The notes beneath the pieces were generated by a model. That model did not search any database and had not been told where the DNA came from. It saw only the letters and a program-made list of their open reading frames with translations. A DNA stretch of 64,000 bases from Neoscytalidium dimidiatum (lineage: Eukaryota > Ascomycota > Dothideomycetes > Botryosphaeriales > Botryosphaeriaceae), in the NCBI GenBank assembly GCA_037367355.1, contig CM074700.1, forward strand, positions 2,542,001 through 2,606,000, read 5' to 3'. Numbering within the stretch: position 1 is the stretch's first letter; each line of letters starts with the position of its first letter. Shown in pieces: positions 45,356 through 58,255 of the stretch. Both the position numbers and the translations under genes were made by a program.

Positions 45356-46548
45356 ATGGCTACGGCATACGATAAAACCAACACATTTACCTTGAACTCT
45401 GCCCTTCTGAACCGCCACATTCGACGCGGTGGAAGTAAGTAGTTGCGCCTTCACCAACGGTCGACTACATGAACTGACCAATTCAATGTACAGAACAATG
45501 GAGTACTCGTAATGAACGTTACAAGATCGTGCAGAATGAGCTTGCTGCTTTGAACCCGGTGGAAATCGCGGCTCTGGCAGACGGCAAGCCTGTGCCATTG
45601 GACGCTGGTGACACGGTTAACCTCCCCACCATCCTCAGTCCTCCGCAGGATCAGCACAGCGTCTCTACGCCAAACAACCAAGTGGTTCTTGCGTCCTATG
45701 CAAACAACGAGGCTATGACAGAAAACAATGGAAAAGTCGACGCGTCCTCTCAGCAGCGGCTAAATCAGCAACTTCTCAACTTCTCGCCGTTTCCTAACGC
45801 TGCTCCGTGCAACGATATGGCGGGCGCGACGCAATCCATGCCGGAGTCCTTCGACTGCTTGACAAATGGAGGTAGCGAATATGCTGCGTGCCCGATACCA
45901 TTGCCTCCCGGTTTCGTGCCACATGGCGTCGCGTACTCTGATCACTTTCACCTCCCTAAACGTGACGTCAGCAGCTCCATTGCCACCGAGCATAGTTTCA
46001 TGTCCATGACTGCGGCATATCAGCCTACAGAGACCCGGATCTTTCCTCAGCAGGTCAACAACCACAGCCCTTCTCTTCCGCCTATCCCGAGCCGCCCAGC
46101 AATCGCAGAATACGACCAGCACCCCACTGTACCGCGCTCTGAGACTCGCTTTCCCCTCCCGAACGAGGACAACTGCCGCGCGTGGCTTGAAATTGGTAGT
46201 GAGAGCACGTCACCCCCGCTGCCCGACAGCAACAGCTCCAACCTACAGGAGTGTCGCAGGGCCGCGATGATCATGTACCAGGATATCGAAGAGGAGATGA
46301 ACAGGGCGGTCTCGCACAGCCTCCGTCAGCAGGAAGTCAGCCGCGAGGAGGAGAATGCGGCTCTACAGGAATTGGCCGTAAAGCTTGCGGCGCACACTAA
46401 GCGCCGCCGTCAGAGTCAGAGGAGCGCTTCCGAAGGCCCGGAATTTCGGTGCGCCGGGTCACCTTCGTCTGAAATGTTCTGGCCTTCTCCGCCTGGTTCA
46501 TCCTGCCCTGACGCCGTCATTGAGGAAACGGATGATGGCCCAGTTTAA
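45356..46548 (+). CDS. Hypothetical protein, Ser/Pro/Asn-rich
   Basis: Exons 45356-45434 and 45494-46548 (377 aa). I do not recognise a family. The start MATAYDKTNTFTLNSALLNRHIRR joins across a GTAAGT..TACAG intron (59 nt) to KQWSTRNERYKIVQNELAAL, a charged helix-like region. The middle is polar and probably disordered (many Pro, Ser, Asn and Gln). Around residues 290-345 a charged helix with coiled-coil character appears (IEEEMNRAVSHSLRQQEVSR and the stretch after it), followed by a basic HTKRRRQSQR patch that could be a nuclear localisation signal. There is no signal peptide, membrane segment or Cys cluster. Nuclear location is inference. Confidence 0.65.
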
Positions 46549-47306
46549 TGGTCACAAGTGAGTGTCAGAGGGTTTCAAGACTTGGAGACGAGACAGTGCT
46601 ACGATCGTAGGGCTTGAAAAATGGAAAAGGCTGTTGCAATTTTGATTGTTGCCCTCACTTTCACTCGACACCTGGTTCTCATGATAGCAATTTGCGAAAC
46701 AGTCTGGACCTACTGCTCGATCATTTCTGCATTGAACAGACTGAATTTCAGCTTGGGAATGGCATAAAAAGCAAGGATCGGACAAGACAGGACGGTAGGA
46801 ATTACTATTGTTTTGCGAAACCACGGGGCTTAACGGCATTGAAGATGAGAGGGGCTGACAAAAGGGACTTCTGAGATGTAACTGGCTAGAAATTAGCAAT
46901 AAAATATCTGACGTGATTTCGAATGTAGGTGAAGAGGAAGGACTGTGCAGACGGATCAGTAACACTGCTACATCATACAGTGAAATGGGCACTTGCCAAT
47001 TTGGTTAAACTGCGAGCCGGTGTAATGGCTTGCCCGGGTTCCTGCCCTTTTCGCCGCCTGCAGTGCGCCAACTCGCATGCCGCTATATAAATCCGCCTGT
47101 TCGAGCACCCACATCCGTATCCACCACATCCTCCAGCCCTCGTCCACCTCCCTCTCCTTCGCAACCCGCTCTGTCCTACAGCGCCTGTGCTAGGTCATCA
47201 TTCGTAAGCTGCTCATTGACACGCTCTTTCTTGCAATTGCGCCTAACATCTCAGCCGCAGCTTCATCGTCACTGTTGACCGCTCCAACACCTCAGATCTT
47301 CTGAAA
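46549..47306. other. Intergenic with pyrimidine-rich leader
   Basis: The last 200 bases before 47307 are CT-rich, probably the promoter and leader of the next gene. No gene seen. Confidence 0.5.
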
Positions 47307-48208
47307 ATGTCCTCCAACCCCAACACCCCCGGCCGCTCTGGAGGTGGCAGAGGCAGGCGTGGCCCGCGTGACGCTCCTCAGATGACTGAGGAACAGAGGG
47401 AGGCTCTTTGCGATGTTCCTGGTAAGTTCTCCCCACGACTCCCAAGTCAAAAGATCGCCTCCGGTGATTACCAACACACAGGCCAGACTTGTACAACGAT
47501 CCGCGCAGCCTTGTCCAGATTTGGCGCGATGCTGGTGTTCCGTACCATGACCAGCTCCCTCACCACCGTCGTACCGAGACCGGTAGCAGCCTTGCCTCGA
47601 GTGTCACCTCCAACGGCTCGGGCCGCTCTGGCAGTTACTCGCAGGCCTTTGCCTCCACCGGCTCCCCGGCTCCGCGCCACAATGCCATGGTCCCCTATGG
47701 AGGCGGATACACCAATGGCACTCAGGTGAATGGTGATGGCCTTCAGATGAACGGCAATTCTACTCAGATGAACGGCGATGGCAACCACATGGACCTTGTT
47801 GCTAACGGCCCGGGCCCGGCCCTTACCTCGCCCACCCCGCAGCCATCTCGCCCCGCTCGCGTCTCGAACGGTATGGGCGACCCGGCCACGGCTTTCTTCA
47901 TCCCGGGCGACCAAGACACCACCACCAACGCCACCAGGGCCGCGAACGCTGACGCCTACCGCCAGAACGGCAACATCCAGCCTATGTTCGACTGGAGCAT
48001 GGGTATGAATGGTGTGGGCTCCGCTCCTCCAGCTGGCCTTCCCGCTCCTGGCTTCTTCGGCAATAACCTCGAGGACGTCTTCCGCAGCAATGGCGCCAAC
48101 GGAGAACAGAACCACCAGCGCCACAGGCGCCACAGCAGCCGGTTCGGCAGCAACACTCCCTCCGAGGGCAACGGCTCGAATGGCCACGGTCCGACCGGCG
48201 ACGCTTGA
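47307..48208 (+). CDS. Hypothetical low-complexity protein with RGG-like N-terminus
   Basis: Exons 47307-47421 and 47487-48208 (278 aa). The N-terminus has a Gly/Arg stretch (GRSGGGRGRRGPRD) of the kind found in RNA-binding proteins. The frame is kept only if the acceptor is GGCCAG at 47486 rather than ACACAG a few bases earlier, giving CDVPDLYNDPRSLVQIWRDA, the best-ordered part. The rest is Asn/Gly/Ser-rich, with a four-fold Q(V/M)NG-like run (TQVNGDGLQMNGNSTQMNG) at about residues 119-137. No named domain. Ends in a His/Arg/Ser-rich tail. Function unknown. Confidence 0.65.
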
Positions 48209-49018
48209 GCGGTTGAGCACGAGGCGCGACCCTTGGGTCAGGCATGAAGGGCTGTCCGATGTGCTGGTCACTTGAGCCTCGACGGTTTCATGCTCTCTGT
48301 TTACGATCGTCTAAACGTTCAACACAGTGTTAGCGGCTTTGCTGCTGATACGGCTCTTTACCGTCAATCGGAGGGGCCATTTACTGAAAAACTGGATTTG
48401 GGTCTTCTTGGATAAGGATACCCCAGAAAGCTTTTCGATATCGGAAGGAGAAAATCTTCGGAATGCGGTCCAATGGCGGCGGATAATGATATGGGGCTCT
48501 CTTCTTGGGAACTTCACAAGTCTAGGGTTTGAGATACTGGTCAAGCTCTACGAACGATCCGTTGCGATATTGGGTATGGTCCAAGGGAATCTTGTTCTAG
48601 AGGGACTAGCACAATAAAACCGGTTTGCATACTGTATGTTGGAGTCCAGCGTGAAAGTGTTGCCATCTTTTCGTGTGAATTGTCACCGCCTTATCGTCGT
48701 TATCCAGAAGGTTCCGCTCTCCACGCCTTCTTATAATGCTGTCCCGTAAGTTAGGCGCGTTGTTTGTTTGTGTACCTGGAGAAACCCCGGGTGGCCTGCG
48801 CGGATGTCAAGCCTTGCGAATGCGACACACGCCCGCCTTTCTCTACCAACCTTCCCCCTTCAACTCCACGCTCTCCACACATTTTGACGCGACGGTTCCA
48901 ACGCACCACCACACAACCATCAATTTTCGAGGCTAGTCCCGTTCATTCTTCCAAAAATGGCCCCTCTGTTCTGGGTAACCGTTCTCTACAGACTCCGCAC
49001 CATCATCGCCACGCAACC
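48209..49018. other. Intergenic
   Basis: 3' region of the previous gene and CA/CT-rich promoter of the next. An open frame reaching back to 48764 extends the next protein, but its sequence is leader-like. Confidence 0.45.
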
Positions 49019-49618
49019 ATGGCGTCCACGGGCCCATCCACTAACACCACAATCACCGACAACAACCACGACTCCTCCCAGGCCCAGAGAGCCGCCCACC
49101 CGCGCCACGCAGCGGACAGGCTCGTCCCCACCACCACCGCCGAGACCACCGCCGCAGCCGCCGCAGCGCAGGAGAGGTACATGGAGCGCATGCAGCGGCA
49201 GCAGACGCTGTTCTGGCAGGCAGCTCAGCCGACTCTACCACCACCGCAGTGCCCGCCGCGCAGCCAACCGCACGTCCAAGCCTGCTACTATGGGTGCGGA
49301 CCGCACGAGCACCACCAGCCGCAGACAGAGCAGCAGCAAGAGCAGAATCAGCACCAGCAGCACAACGTGGCACCGACGGCGGACTGGCAAGCCGACCTGG
49401 CCGAGGACCGGTGGGAGGGCTCGTGGTTCTCTGGCTCGCCCGTGCCCGCGAGCAGGACGCTGGCACGCGGAGCCGGCGTCGCGTCGGCAGAGGATCGACG
49501 GGTCGCGGGCGTGGAGGAGATCTGGAGGTGGATGCGCGGCGTGGAGGAAGGGAGGCTGCGGGAGCAGGAGCGGGAGAGGGGGCAGGCCGCGGCGCGCGGG
49601 CGGTGCGGTGGCGCTTAG
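49019..49618 (+). CDS. Hypothetical protein, Gln/His/Ala-rich
   Basis: Intronless, 199 aa from ATG 49019 (an in-frame open stretch continues upstream). The first part is Thr/Ala-rich; TAAAAAAQERYMERMQRQQ is a short helix; a Gln/His run (EQQQEQNQHQQHN) follows; then DWQADLAEDRWEGSWFSG and VEEIWRWMRGVEEGRLREQE form Trp-rich amphipathic helices. No known domain, signal peptide or membrane segment. Codon and composition features fit coding DNA, but a strong GC bias also opens other frames here, so the call is moderate. Confidence 0.5.
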   Translation: MASTGPSTNTTITDNNHDSSQAQRAAHPRHAADRLVPTTTAETTAAAAAAQERYMERMQRQQTLFWQAAQPTLPPPQCPPRSQPHVQACYYGCGPHEHHQPQTEQQQEQNQHQQHNVAPTADWQADLAEDRWEGSWFSGSPVPASRTLARGAGVASAEDRRVAGVEEIWRWMRGVEEGRLREQERERGQAAARGRCGGA

Positions 49619-52600
49619 GCTGGGGGCTCGTCGTTGCCGGTTCCTGGCTTCGGTGCTGGAAGCCGCTGGCCTGCTGATTGGGATAGGGTGGGGTGGCGAT
49701 GCGGGGAGGGTCGGATGGGTGATGGAAGATGGGGAGGAGGCGGGCGAGTTGTTTGGTCGGGAGAAGAAAGGGGGGGAGTGGGCGACAAGGAGAGGCCAAG
49801 CAGATAAAAGAGAAGGGAGCAGGACGGAACAAGAGGAAGGCCTCCCTTAGATATGCTAGAGTAGAGACATGATAGTAAGGAGATGACGGGTAAGGGTATA
49901 GATTTCGAATAAAGGATATCACGTCGGCGCGTGATGAGGAATCATCTTGATAATGGAATGAAAACGAAAGAGACACATCTGCCGCGGAAACGTTAGAGGA
50001 ACAGACTTTCACGGAATGAAGGATTGCCGAGTAAAGCAAAGAAGAGACTGCAAACAGAATCAGGACAGGTATACATATGGATTCTTAAGACAATGATTAT
50101 GAAATTGATCTCGCAGACCTTGGCTCTTATGCATGGACACCACCATCCCAACGGTGCGAATCAGTGACTTATGTTGGGGATGCCGGAAGATATCCGCCGA
50201 AGAGATGACAGCTGACGCTTGTCATGAGCGGTGTGACGCGTAAGACACACTTATGCATTCCTCACTCGATCGTTGTCGGCGCAAGCCGGTATCCTGGAAA
50301 GAAATCCGTGAAAGGAAATACTCGACGCCAGAGGATGGGTACTGGATTTGAGCGAGATATGAAAGGGGTCTTAGGACTTCATTACCCTCCAAAGATGAGA
50401 CGGCACGGACCCATGCGGACCTAACAAGGCCCTGGCCGGGGCATGAGGAACAGGGTCTTCGGGGCAGGGCGGTTACTTAGACCGTGCGGAAGAAGATCTG
50501 GTTGGTGGAATGGGAATGTGTTGAGTTTGCTGTCCTGGCTGGCATCGAAATCTTGGGTTCCGGACCGCATCTTCAATATTGCTGTGGAGCCATCAGGCTC
50601 CTACGTGGCGCCACAGCTTGGATTTGAGCGCAGTCCGGGTCCGGGAGGTAGGCTGTGCTGAAGGGGAAGGGATCGTGTAGGAACAAGAGGGATCGAACGG
50701 CCTGATGGAACTTCGGTAAGGGAGCGCCCTCATATATACGATTACCACCAAAATCTCGATCGCGGTCCAGATAAAGTTGGGGAATAAGGCCGTACATAGC
50801 GCCGTCTCGACTTGCTCAATAGGGGGAGACACCTCCGCGAGATCGACGTTGCCACCGCACGGAGCTACAAGCAAGGCCTGGTTTGCGTTGGACTTGCGGA
50901 TTTCGACGGATGGGGAAATGTCTTAACGACCGGGATCTGGGAGCAGATAAGGCACCGTTGACCGACGGTGACAGACGGAAACTGGATGAGGAAATGGATG
51001 TGCGACAATCACGAGTCTACGGCAGGTTTTGACGGGGCTGTAAAGTACAGAGGATCCGAGATGACACGAAAGAGTCGTTCGTTAAGGAGTATTGTACTGT
51101 ATTGCGGAATGCGATGGACGATCTAGTGAGAAAAGAAATGGCCAAAGCAAGGAATCGCACAATGTTCAGCACGTTCACTATGAACCCGCTGAATCTTTCT
51201 CGAAATGTACGAAGGATCGGCTGAGGGGTGGCGAGCATCGTAGGGCAGGATGACAAACGGCATGGTTCATTAGTAGTATCCTTTGACTGGCCTCTCACAA
51301 GAAACATAGTAAGTGAGAGACAAACGCACCTTGAAAGAAAAGAAGTGAAGGGCCGCCCTCGCCAGAGTAATCGGAATCGAATGATACCGGGATACGGTAC
51401 GCCGCGTATTGCACTGAAGTGTCGCGCTCTGGCGCACACGATCTTCGCCCTGACTCCCATAGGGGTACAGACCTGCGCGAACGCCGCCCGAAGACAGCGC
51501 CGCCGGTTGGCCCTGAGCTTTCTGATGCCAGGAGCAGGCGCGTTCGCGCCAGGCCCTCACGGGCAGCGGCCAGAGCGGCCGGGACAGGCCCGGCCGGTGG
51601 CGGGTGAAGTTGAAGATTACTCCGAATTTCTCATTTGCGTACAGGGACAGCCGAGCGGGGCCCGGTGTCTGTTTGTGAGCAAAGAAACGCAGCATTGGCG
51701 AGGGCGGCCCTTGGAGGAGGAAAGATGAGTCGAGCGAAGGTCGAGGAAATTTTAAGTAGGCTGACGTCGGTGGTGAGTGACTAAGCGAGGTTTTTCTGCC
51801 ACCGCCCGCGGTCCCGGCCGCACTTACCGCCGCTGGCTGCCTTCGAAGCCTCACGACGCTTCTTCGCTCGGCACTCCCGCCAACTCCTGCCTCAGATCGC
51901 CTCCGGCCGTCCCGCTGTGCCACATCGGCCTGATCTCGCTCTCTGCGTCACATCATGCAAGACCGGGAATCGCCTCATCCAGCCCCAGCCCAACAAGGCA
52001 GCCGAGCGCAAAGCGAACTCAGTCCGGAGCTTCCTCCCTAGGGCCCCTGGCCCTCCTACTGACGGACACAATCCCTGCCACTAAGCGGAGCCTGGCGTGT
52101 TCGGCCTGCTCGATGACGAATGAGGCAATGATTTTATGGAATGATTCGCCAAGAGCTGGGGAAACACGCATCTCCAGGATCCAAATCCCATATCAGCTGC
52201 GAGTCATGCTGCAAGCAAGCCCAAGAGCGCACTTGTCCCGACTGAGCCCGTAGAGCGGAGTGAGGGTAATCTGTCACCCGCCTCTGGCTAGCCCGCTCTC
52301 CTGCGTATGGTCCGAAGGATGCAAGTGCTCTAGCAACCTACATAAATGAATGCTGTGTCATACGTTGCAATCGGAGACTCGTGCAGCAAGCCGATGCTCG
52401 ACAATCGAAATCTATGTCGCATGGCACAGGATGTGGGAGCTTCAGGTCACCAGCCATTAACCATCTAGCAATCTACTAGGCACACAATGAATCTCTGTTA
52501 CAGACTGCTTCTACTACTTCTCCTGGGCTAACATAGATAGGCGTCCGGCAGCGGCCCGGCCGTTTCCGCTGTCAGAGCGGTTTTCCACGTATGTTTCAAC

Positions 52601-54416
52601 GACCGCTTCGTCGGTTTACGCCCACTTTTACACTGCGGATGCCGGTACGATTACATCACCGTTATAGCTTGCCGTGGCCAAGGCCTAGGCCACGGGCGAA
52701 TGCTGGGCGCCGGCAGAGTGAACCCATCTTTCTACTTCGGGTGCTGCTGTGATTTCCCCTGTACCGGAGCAGGTGTCGCCCGTGGATCCGTAATGACACC
52801 GGTATTCGTCTGCCGTAAGAGGCCAAGCTTAGGGCGTTCCACCTGCGCAAGAAGGCGCTCTGTATGAGCCGTACCTTCAGAGCGGTCTGGTAAGAGTTAC
52901 GTGGACGCCTCCCAGGTGGACAGGATCAGCAATACATCGCCGATGTTCTCAGCGTCGCAATCATCGATCTATGAATTCAGCCCAGATGACGTCGCCTTAC
53001 ATTTGCTGCCTGACTGTTTCAAGACGATCTGGCGTTACTTTACATGACGCGAAATGGATGGGCTGGCTGCAAAGCCCAGCCTCGCTTCACAGGCAGGACG
53101 GTAGCTTCGAGGGGCTCTTTGGGCCTTGCGGGACCCAATCGGCTGCGGCCCACAGCCCCAAAGTACCGCAACACTGGCCATAGCTCCCACCAGCTCTCAA
53201 CGCAGACCATCGCCGATGGTAGTCAGGAGTGGTATGATGAAAGGCGGAACACCGTCACGTACTCGCTAAACCAACGGGAAATAGGTACTGCATATCGCTC
53301 AGGTGGAATCCAGGCAAAGATGCCGCGGCACAATGGCTGAAGGAACGGGAGACCATGACTGGACGCAACAATTGCCGCTCGGCGACGCTAAAGCGTATTG
53401 CGATACATCTTGTTGCCCTCTTGTGCCGTAATTCGCCAGTCCCTCGTTTACGGGAAACCCGTATTCCGACTCCCATATCATTGCAGGAACCCATGATAAT
53501 CAGTAGCTCCGATCCAAACGTCCCAAGCGCCCTCGAGCTGCTAGCTAGCTGATTGACGCGCCCCACGAAGCTTTGTACCCTGCGTCCGCAGAAAGCGACG
53601 GTGATCGACGTCAACGTGGTGTCTCCGCGTAGGCTAGAGTAGCTGCAGGACCTCCATTACTCGCGGGGTCGCTTTAGTTCCGCCCCATTCGTTACGATGA
53701 GAGCCTAAATGAACAAAGGTCGGCCCGTCGCAAACACGACAAGCACCGAAGAGCCTGAAGAAAATGTGCTACGATAAGTGCGTGCGATTTAGGGCTCGAA
53801 CTGTTCTGATCGTTCCGCAATTGACCAATCGGCACGGCCGGCAGGGCCCCAGAAATAAGGTTCTGAGCTCGGGTTCAGAGCGCGTTTTGGAACTGTTTGG
53901 ATAGAACAGGGCTCTTATCCGGGCGGGCACAGCAACACCCAACGGTCAATGTATGACCCCAGCCTGGCAGACCCCTGGAGGGCAGAAGTGGCCCGTGCAA
54001 AGAACCCGGCTGATCGCCAAGTTGTGCATCGGACGTTGCTACGAGGATCTCACTTTTCGCAGCAGAATGCCATGCGCACAAGTCCGAAATGCCATATCGC
54101 CGATACGCTGCGTCAGCAAATTTCTGGCGCGAGGGCAAAATGGCATTCAGAATTCGATCATGCGATCAGGGTAACCAAACTCAAGAGTCTTGACACGGCG
54201 GTCCCGGCTTCCAGCCCCAAGGGCATGCGGGATATAAAAACAGTGCTCGTCGCTGCGGAGTGAGGACATTGTGTGTCGCCAGAAAAGTGTGCTGCTGTCT
54301 TTTCTCGCCGCCCTGACAAATAATCCCCCAGCTTCCGCCACTGTTCTCCCCATCTTCCACGTGCCTCCACATTCCTCATAGTTTCGCGTTCCCAGGAGGG
54401 GTTAGCTGTATTTACC
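49619..54416. other. Gene-poor 4.8-kb region
   Basis: The longest gap in the window. Frames of 60-220 codons overlap on both strands without recognisable domains. The only structure I see is a 17-bp inverted repeat pair around 51.35-51.71 kb. Composition is near the window average, unlike the AT-rich 3-6 kb stretch. Confidence 0.45.
51348..51712. repeat. Perfect 17-bp inverted repeats bounding 365 bp
   Basis: aagggccgccctcgcca at 51348-51364 is the exact reverse complement of 51696-51712. The 331-bp interior is GC-rich, with more short inverted words such as ggccggg/cccggcc at about 51588. No flanking target duplication is obvious, so a small non-autonomous element is only possible. Confidence 0.5.
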
Positions 54417-55152
54417 ATGTACCACCACCATCATCAACCGTCGTACAACCCGTACGCCTCCCCCAATCCACCACAGTATGCACCCCAGTACGGCAACTGG
54501 CCGGAACAACCCCGACAGAATGGTCCAATGTCTCCAAACTCATTCTCCAGTTCTTTCCACAACCATTCGAACCCGCAATACCACCAATACCCGCAATACC
54601 AGCAGCAATATCAACAATATCCTCCGCAGAACGAAACATACAGCCCGCCAACTCCACAGCAACCACCGCCATCATATCGTCAAAGGAGGACTTCTGTGCA
54701 GCAACGCTGGGATGACTACGTCGCAAGCGACGAATGCCCCGAGTCCCTGCAAGGTGGTACCTTTCTCCTTCTACAATCTGGCCATTACAGTTGCGCTAAC
54801 ACGGCGGGAGGGAGCAGCGGACCAGAAATACATCAACCAGGTGACTTCTGAGTTGGAGCAACGCGCCGTTGCGGACGAACGCATAGAAGCGCTCCAGCAG
54901 CAGAACGGCGTCGATACCCAACATGCCCAGCAGGCAGAGCGCGACCGCCGCCTGAAATGGGCCCAGGAAATGATCATCCAGAATCCCGCTCTTTGCGCTG
55001 AAGTTTATTTCGCCATGTCGAAGCGTCCTACCCCTCCCGGGAATAAGCCCTCGCCTTCGGGCTCCGCCGCAGCCTCGCCCGCAAGCAGCAGAAGCAACAG
55101 CCACACCAGCACCAGCAGCGGCAGTTCGTCGTGCAGCGGCAGCCCTACGTAA
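54417..55152 (+). CDS. Hypothetical Gln/Tyr/Pro-rich protein with coiled coil
   Basis: Exons 54417-54753 and 54818-55152 (223 aa). The first half is His/Tyr/Gln/Pro-rich, prion-like (MYHHHHQPSYNPY, YHQYPQYQQQYQQYPPQ), followed by RQRRTSVQQRWDDYVASDEC. The 64-nt intron (GTGGTA..GAGCAG, with GCGCTAAC before it) joins ESLQ to ADQKYINQVTSELEQR, after which a charged coiled coil runs to about residue 175 (EALQQQNG, QQAERDRRLKWAQEMI). The tail is Ser/Gly/Pro-rich. No named family. A low-complexity N-terminus joined to a coiled coil is common in assembly-prone proteins, which is inference here. Confidence 0.65.
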
Positions 55153-57647
55153 AATTTCCGTTGTTACCAACACTGCATCATGACACGAGCCCCAGAAAAG
55201 AGAGCCTCGCGGCTTGAAAGCTCACGCCACTTGCCACCTACGCCAGACGGAGATGCTACTATGGATCCGGCATCCCTATTCGTTAGAGTCGTGCGGGGGA
55301 ACGGCGGTATCAGACGATGTGCGCAGAGCGGATCCTATCTTTGCATCTTTTTTTCCCACCTCCCCAAGATCAGCAAACCAAAAACAAAAACATGTCATAT
55401 AAACAGCAACAAAACGGCGGGGCCTATTCTTTGCTAGCTTCGTACGAGGGCAACGGATAAGAGACAATCGGGGCGGAGAAGCCAGCTGATGATCGAGGAC
55501 AGTGGAAAGCCTCTCTTGGGAGCGGGATGCTTATACTGCAATCTGATCTCGTCTTTCTTTCTTATTCATGACGACCAGGCATGGCGTCATCAGCATTGAA
55601 TGACCGTGCTGCAGAAATGCGGCGCACCAGCTGTGTCTTTTGTTGCCGCCGCCGCCGCCGCCGCCGCCGCCGCTGCTGCTGCGTCGTACAAGTAATCGGA
55701 TATGCGGTAATCGACTGTTTTCCGGGACACCGCGGTCTTGTGTATATATGCTTTTTCTTAATCCTGCGCGACGCATGCGGCGGTCGCACAGGAAGTGCTT
55801 GCTGATATCTTGCATTCCGCAACATTATGGCGGCGCTAATGGCGGCGGTCTCCGACAACTCATCAAGCGTCATCAGATGCACGGCTCCGGGCGAAGGGGT
55901 GTGAGCGGGTAGCGGCGACGGCAGTGGCGTGCGTGCTCCTCTAGACAGTCCCTGCAGGTCGGGTCCGTTCGCGCCTTAGGGGGGAAATATGCTGCGACAC
56001 GGATGAAGCTGCGATGGTGCGCGCGCGCTCGCCGGCACAGCGCATGGCATGACGCGAACGGGATGGATGGCGCGCCCGGGCGCGTAGGCACTTGATAGGT
56101 AGAGACGCAGGTGCCTAAGGCACCGGTCAAAATGGCGGCGTTGGCGTGGCAGCGGCGGCTGCTTGGGAGGGGGCGGGTAAAGCTGCTTCGCGCACGCTTT
56201 ACGCTCCACTTCGTCGCATGCTGCTGTGCTCTTGTGCACCACCCGGCGGGCATGGAGGAATGCCAACTGGATGCCTCAGGCATGACCGTGACCATCACGG
56301 CAGGCGGGACGGTTTCCGGCGGCGGCGAAGGCGGCGGCGGCGACAGCCCAGCAGCCCAGCAGCCCAGCAGCCCGCATGCTCTGGCGCTCGGCGTTTTTGC
56401 GGGTTGCCGTCGGCCGTCGCCGTGTGCATCCTGGGCGCTGGGAATTCCGGCGGGCGTGAAAGCTGGAATCGATGGTGTCCTCACGCCAAATGCAAGGCGC
56501 GCAAGCAGTGAGAGGAGGGGGAGAGCGAAAGGCCCGACAAGAGAGATGAGAACAGTGAGAATGCGCGTGTGCTTTCTTATTCCAGCCTGCCTCAGCTGAG
56601 CGTGCCCCGGTGAGCAGCAGCTCTCGGGATGTCGGACTGGTCGGGGACTTCCTGGAGGTTGTGGGCGTCGGCGCCACGCGCCCTTTCGGCTCGCGACGCG
56701 AGTGGCGGATCACACAGGTCAGCCAGAGATGGCATTCTGGGAGGAGCGGATATAATGGAGGCGCGAGAGATCGGACGACGCGAGGTCCACGTGCGCGGCG
56801 ATTGGAAAATGGGAAAAATGGCAAAGACCGGCTCGCGCAGGCATTTGACTAAGTCGGTTGTTCGGCGCGGCTTTAGCGGCCGTTGCGCTCGCTTCCATGT
56901 GTTCGCTGATCGTTCCTCAACCTCCTCAGCAGCGCCGTCTTTCTTCCTGCTTCTGTCCAACCGCTTGCTCCGCCCATCTCTGCTCGCGGCTGGATCGAGG
57001 GCCCAGCGACCTGCCGCCCGCCAACGTGCGCACATGTGTGCCCACCCCAACCCATGCACGCCGTGGGCGAGATCACTCACACCCGCGTGTCCTCTGTCGG
57101 CTTCCCACATCGGGGCCGCTGAGCCGGGCGCCAATCTTGCTCGCTTGAGCGCGGCGCGAGTTCTAGAAGGGTGCGGCACTGTAGCGCCCTCCACTGTGCG
57201 AGCTGGACCGCGGTCGCAGGATCGAGCTCTTCTCTGTTGAGGCCTGCTTGCCGAGACCTGATGGTGTTGAGCACCGCTATGAGAGAGATTGCCGTCTCCC
57301 CGTGCCGCATAGCGCTGTCACGCGGCTCTGCTCTGTTTTCTGTTGGCCGATGGTGCCACCCACTGCTTCCGTCTGGCCCTTCGTGAGACCGTCAGGTGAG
57401 GCGCGCTGGTGTGCGACATCGCATGGAAACAACATGGGTACCTACGACACGCTATACAAAGCGTCCAAGCCTGAGGGTCAAGCCGTCGCACATTCGACGT
57501 CCCTTCAGGCCACTCCACAGCCTACACCCGTCCCCAAGAATCGTTCCGAATAGCCGCAGCCCACTCTCTGCACCTAAGCTCGTGCCCAAGCTTTACGGCC
57601 ACCAGCATCTCTATTCTGCATATTCGGCGTGCCGCCTGCTGCACAAC
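55153..57647. other. GC-rich intergenic 2.5 kb
   Basis: No gene recognised. It contains a GCC/GCT triplet tract and many overlapping frames made by CpG-rich composition. It includes the 3' end of the Q/Y-rich gene and a long leader region for the RING gene. Confidence 0.5.
55645..55682. repeat. (GCC)n(GCT)n trinucleotide tract
   Basis: About nine GCC units followed by three GCT units, in non-coding DNA. Confidence 0.9.
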
Positions 57648-58255
57648 ATGTCGGACGCCTCATCCAGCGGCAACACATCGAGCACCGCAGTGACCATCGT
57701 CCTGCCCACCCTGTTCGCGATCATCCTGGTCATTTTAATAGCAGTGTACGGCCAATCAGCCGTTCAGTCGTACTCGTTCTTCTCTAACAAGTAACAGGAC
57801 GGCCATCCTCCTGCCGCGGTTCTCGAGATCCAACGAGTCGAAGAAGGATGAAATTCGCAAGAAGCGCATGCTCAATCTCGAACGCGCTTGCAAATCTCAA
57901 ATTTTCAAGGATTGGTGCTCTAAGCACGAAGCAGACCATCCAGAATACAAGTCCGAGCACCCAGTTTGGTACGTGATCTGCGGCGCCAAACAGACTGTGT
58001 AGCCTCATTCGCAGCATAAGCTGACGCCGGTCGTATAGCGTTATCTGCCTCGAAGAAATCGAGGACAAGGCGCACATCCGGGGGCTCGGATGCCTGCATG
58101 TCTTCCACCAGGCTTGCCTCGACGACTGGTTTGACCGCTTCAACGAGTACTGCCCGCTTTGTCATCGACCCATCTTGCCGTCCGTCTGCGGCAGCAAGAA
58201 GTCCACCCGGTCGTCCGTCGATACCGCGCACGACGCCGCTGCCATGATGGTGTGA
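57648..58255 (+). CDS. Membrane-anchored RING-H2 protein (E3 ubiquitin ligase type)
   Basis: Exons 57648-57745, 57798-57968 and 58039-58255 (161 aa). One membrane segment (TIVLPTLFAIILVILIAV, residues 16-33) is followed by a basic linker, and the RING-H2 is C90-x2-C93-x14-C108-x1-H110-x2-H113-x2-C116-x11-C128-x2-C131, with all eight zinc ligands present. Intron 1 (52 nt, GTACGG..AACAG, containing TCTAAC) must be removed: reading through gives a stop at 57793. Intron 2 interrupts the first RING Cys codon (TG|C). RING-H2 proteins with a single N-terminal helix act as E3 ligases on endomembranes; substrate is unknown. The C-terminal tail is short and Ser/Thr/Ala-rich. Confidence 0.85.
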
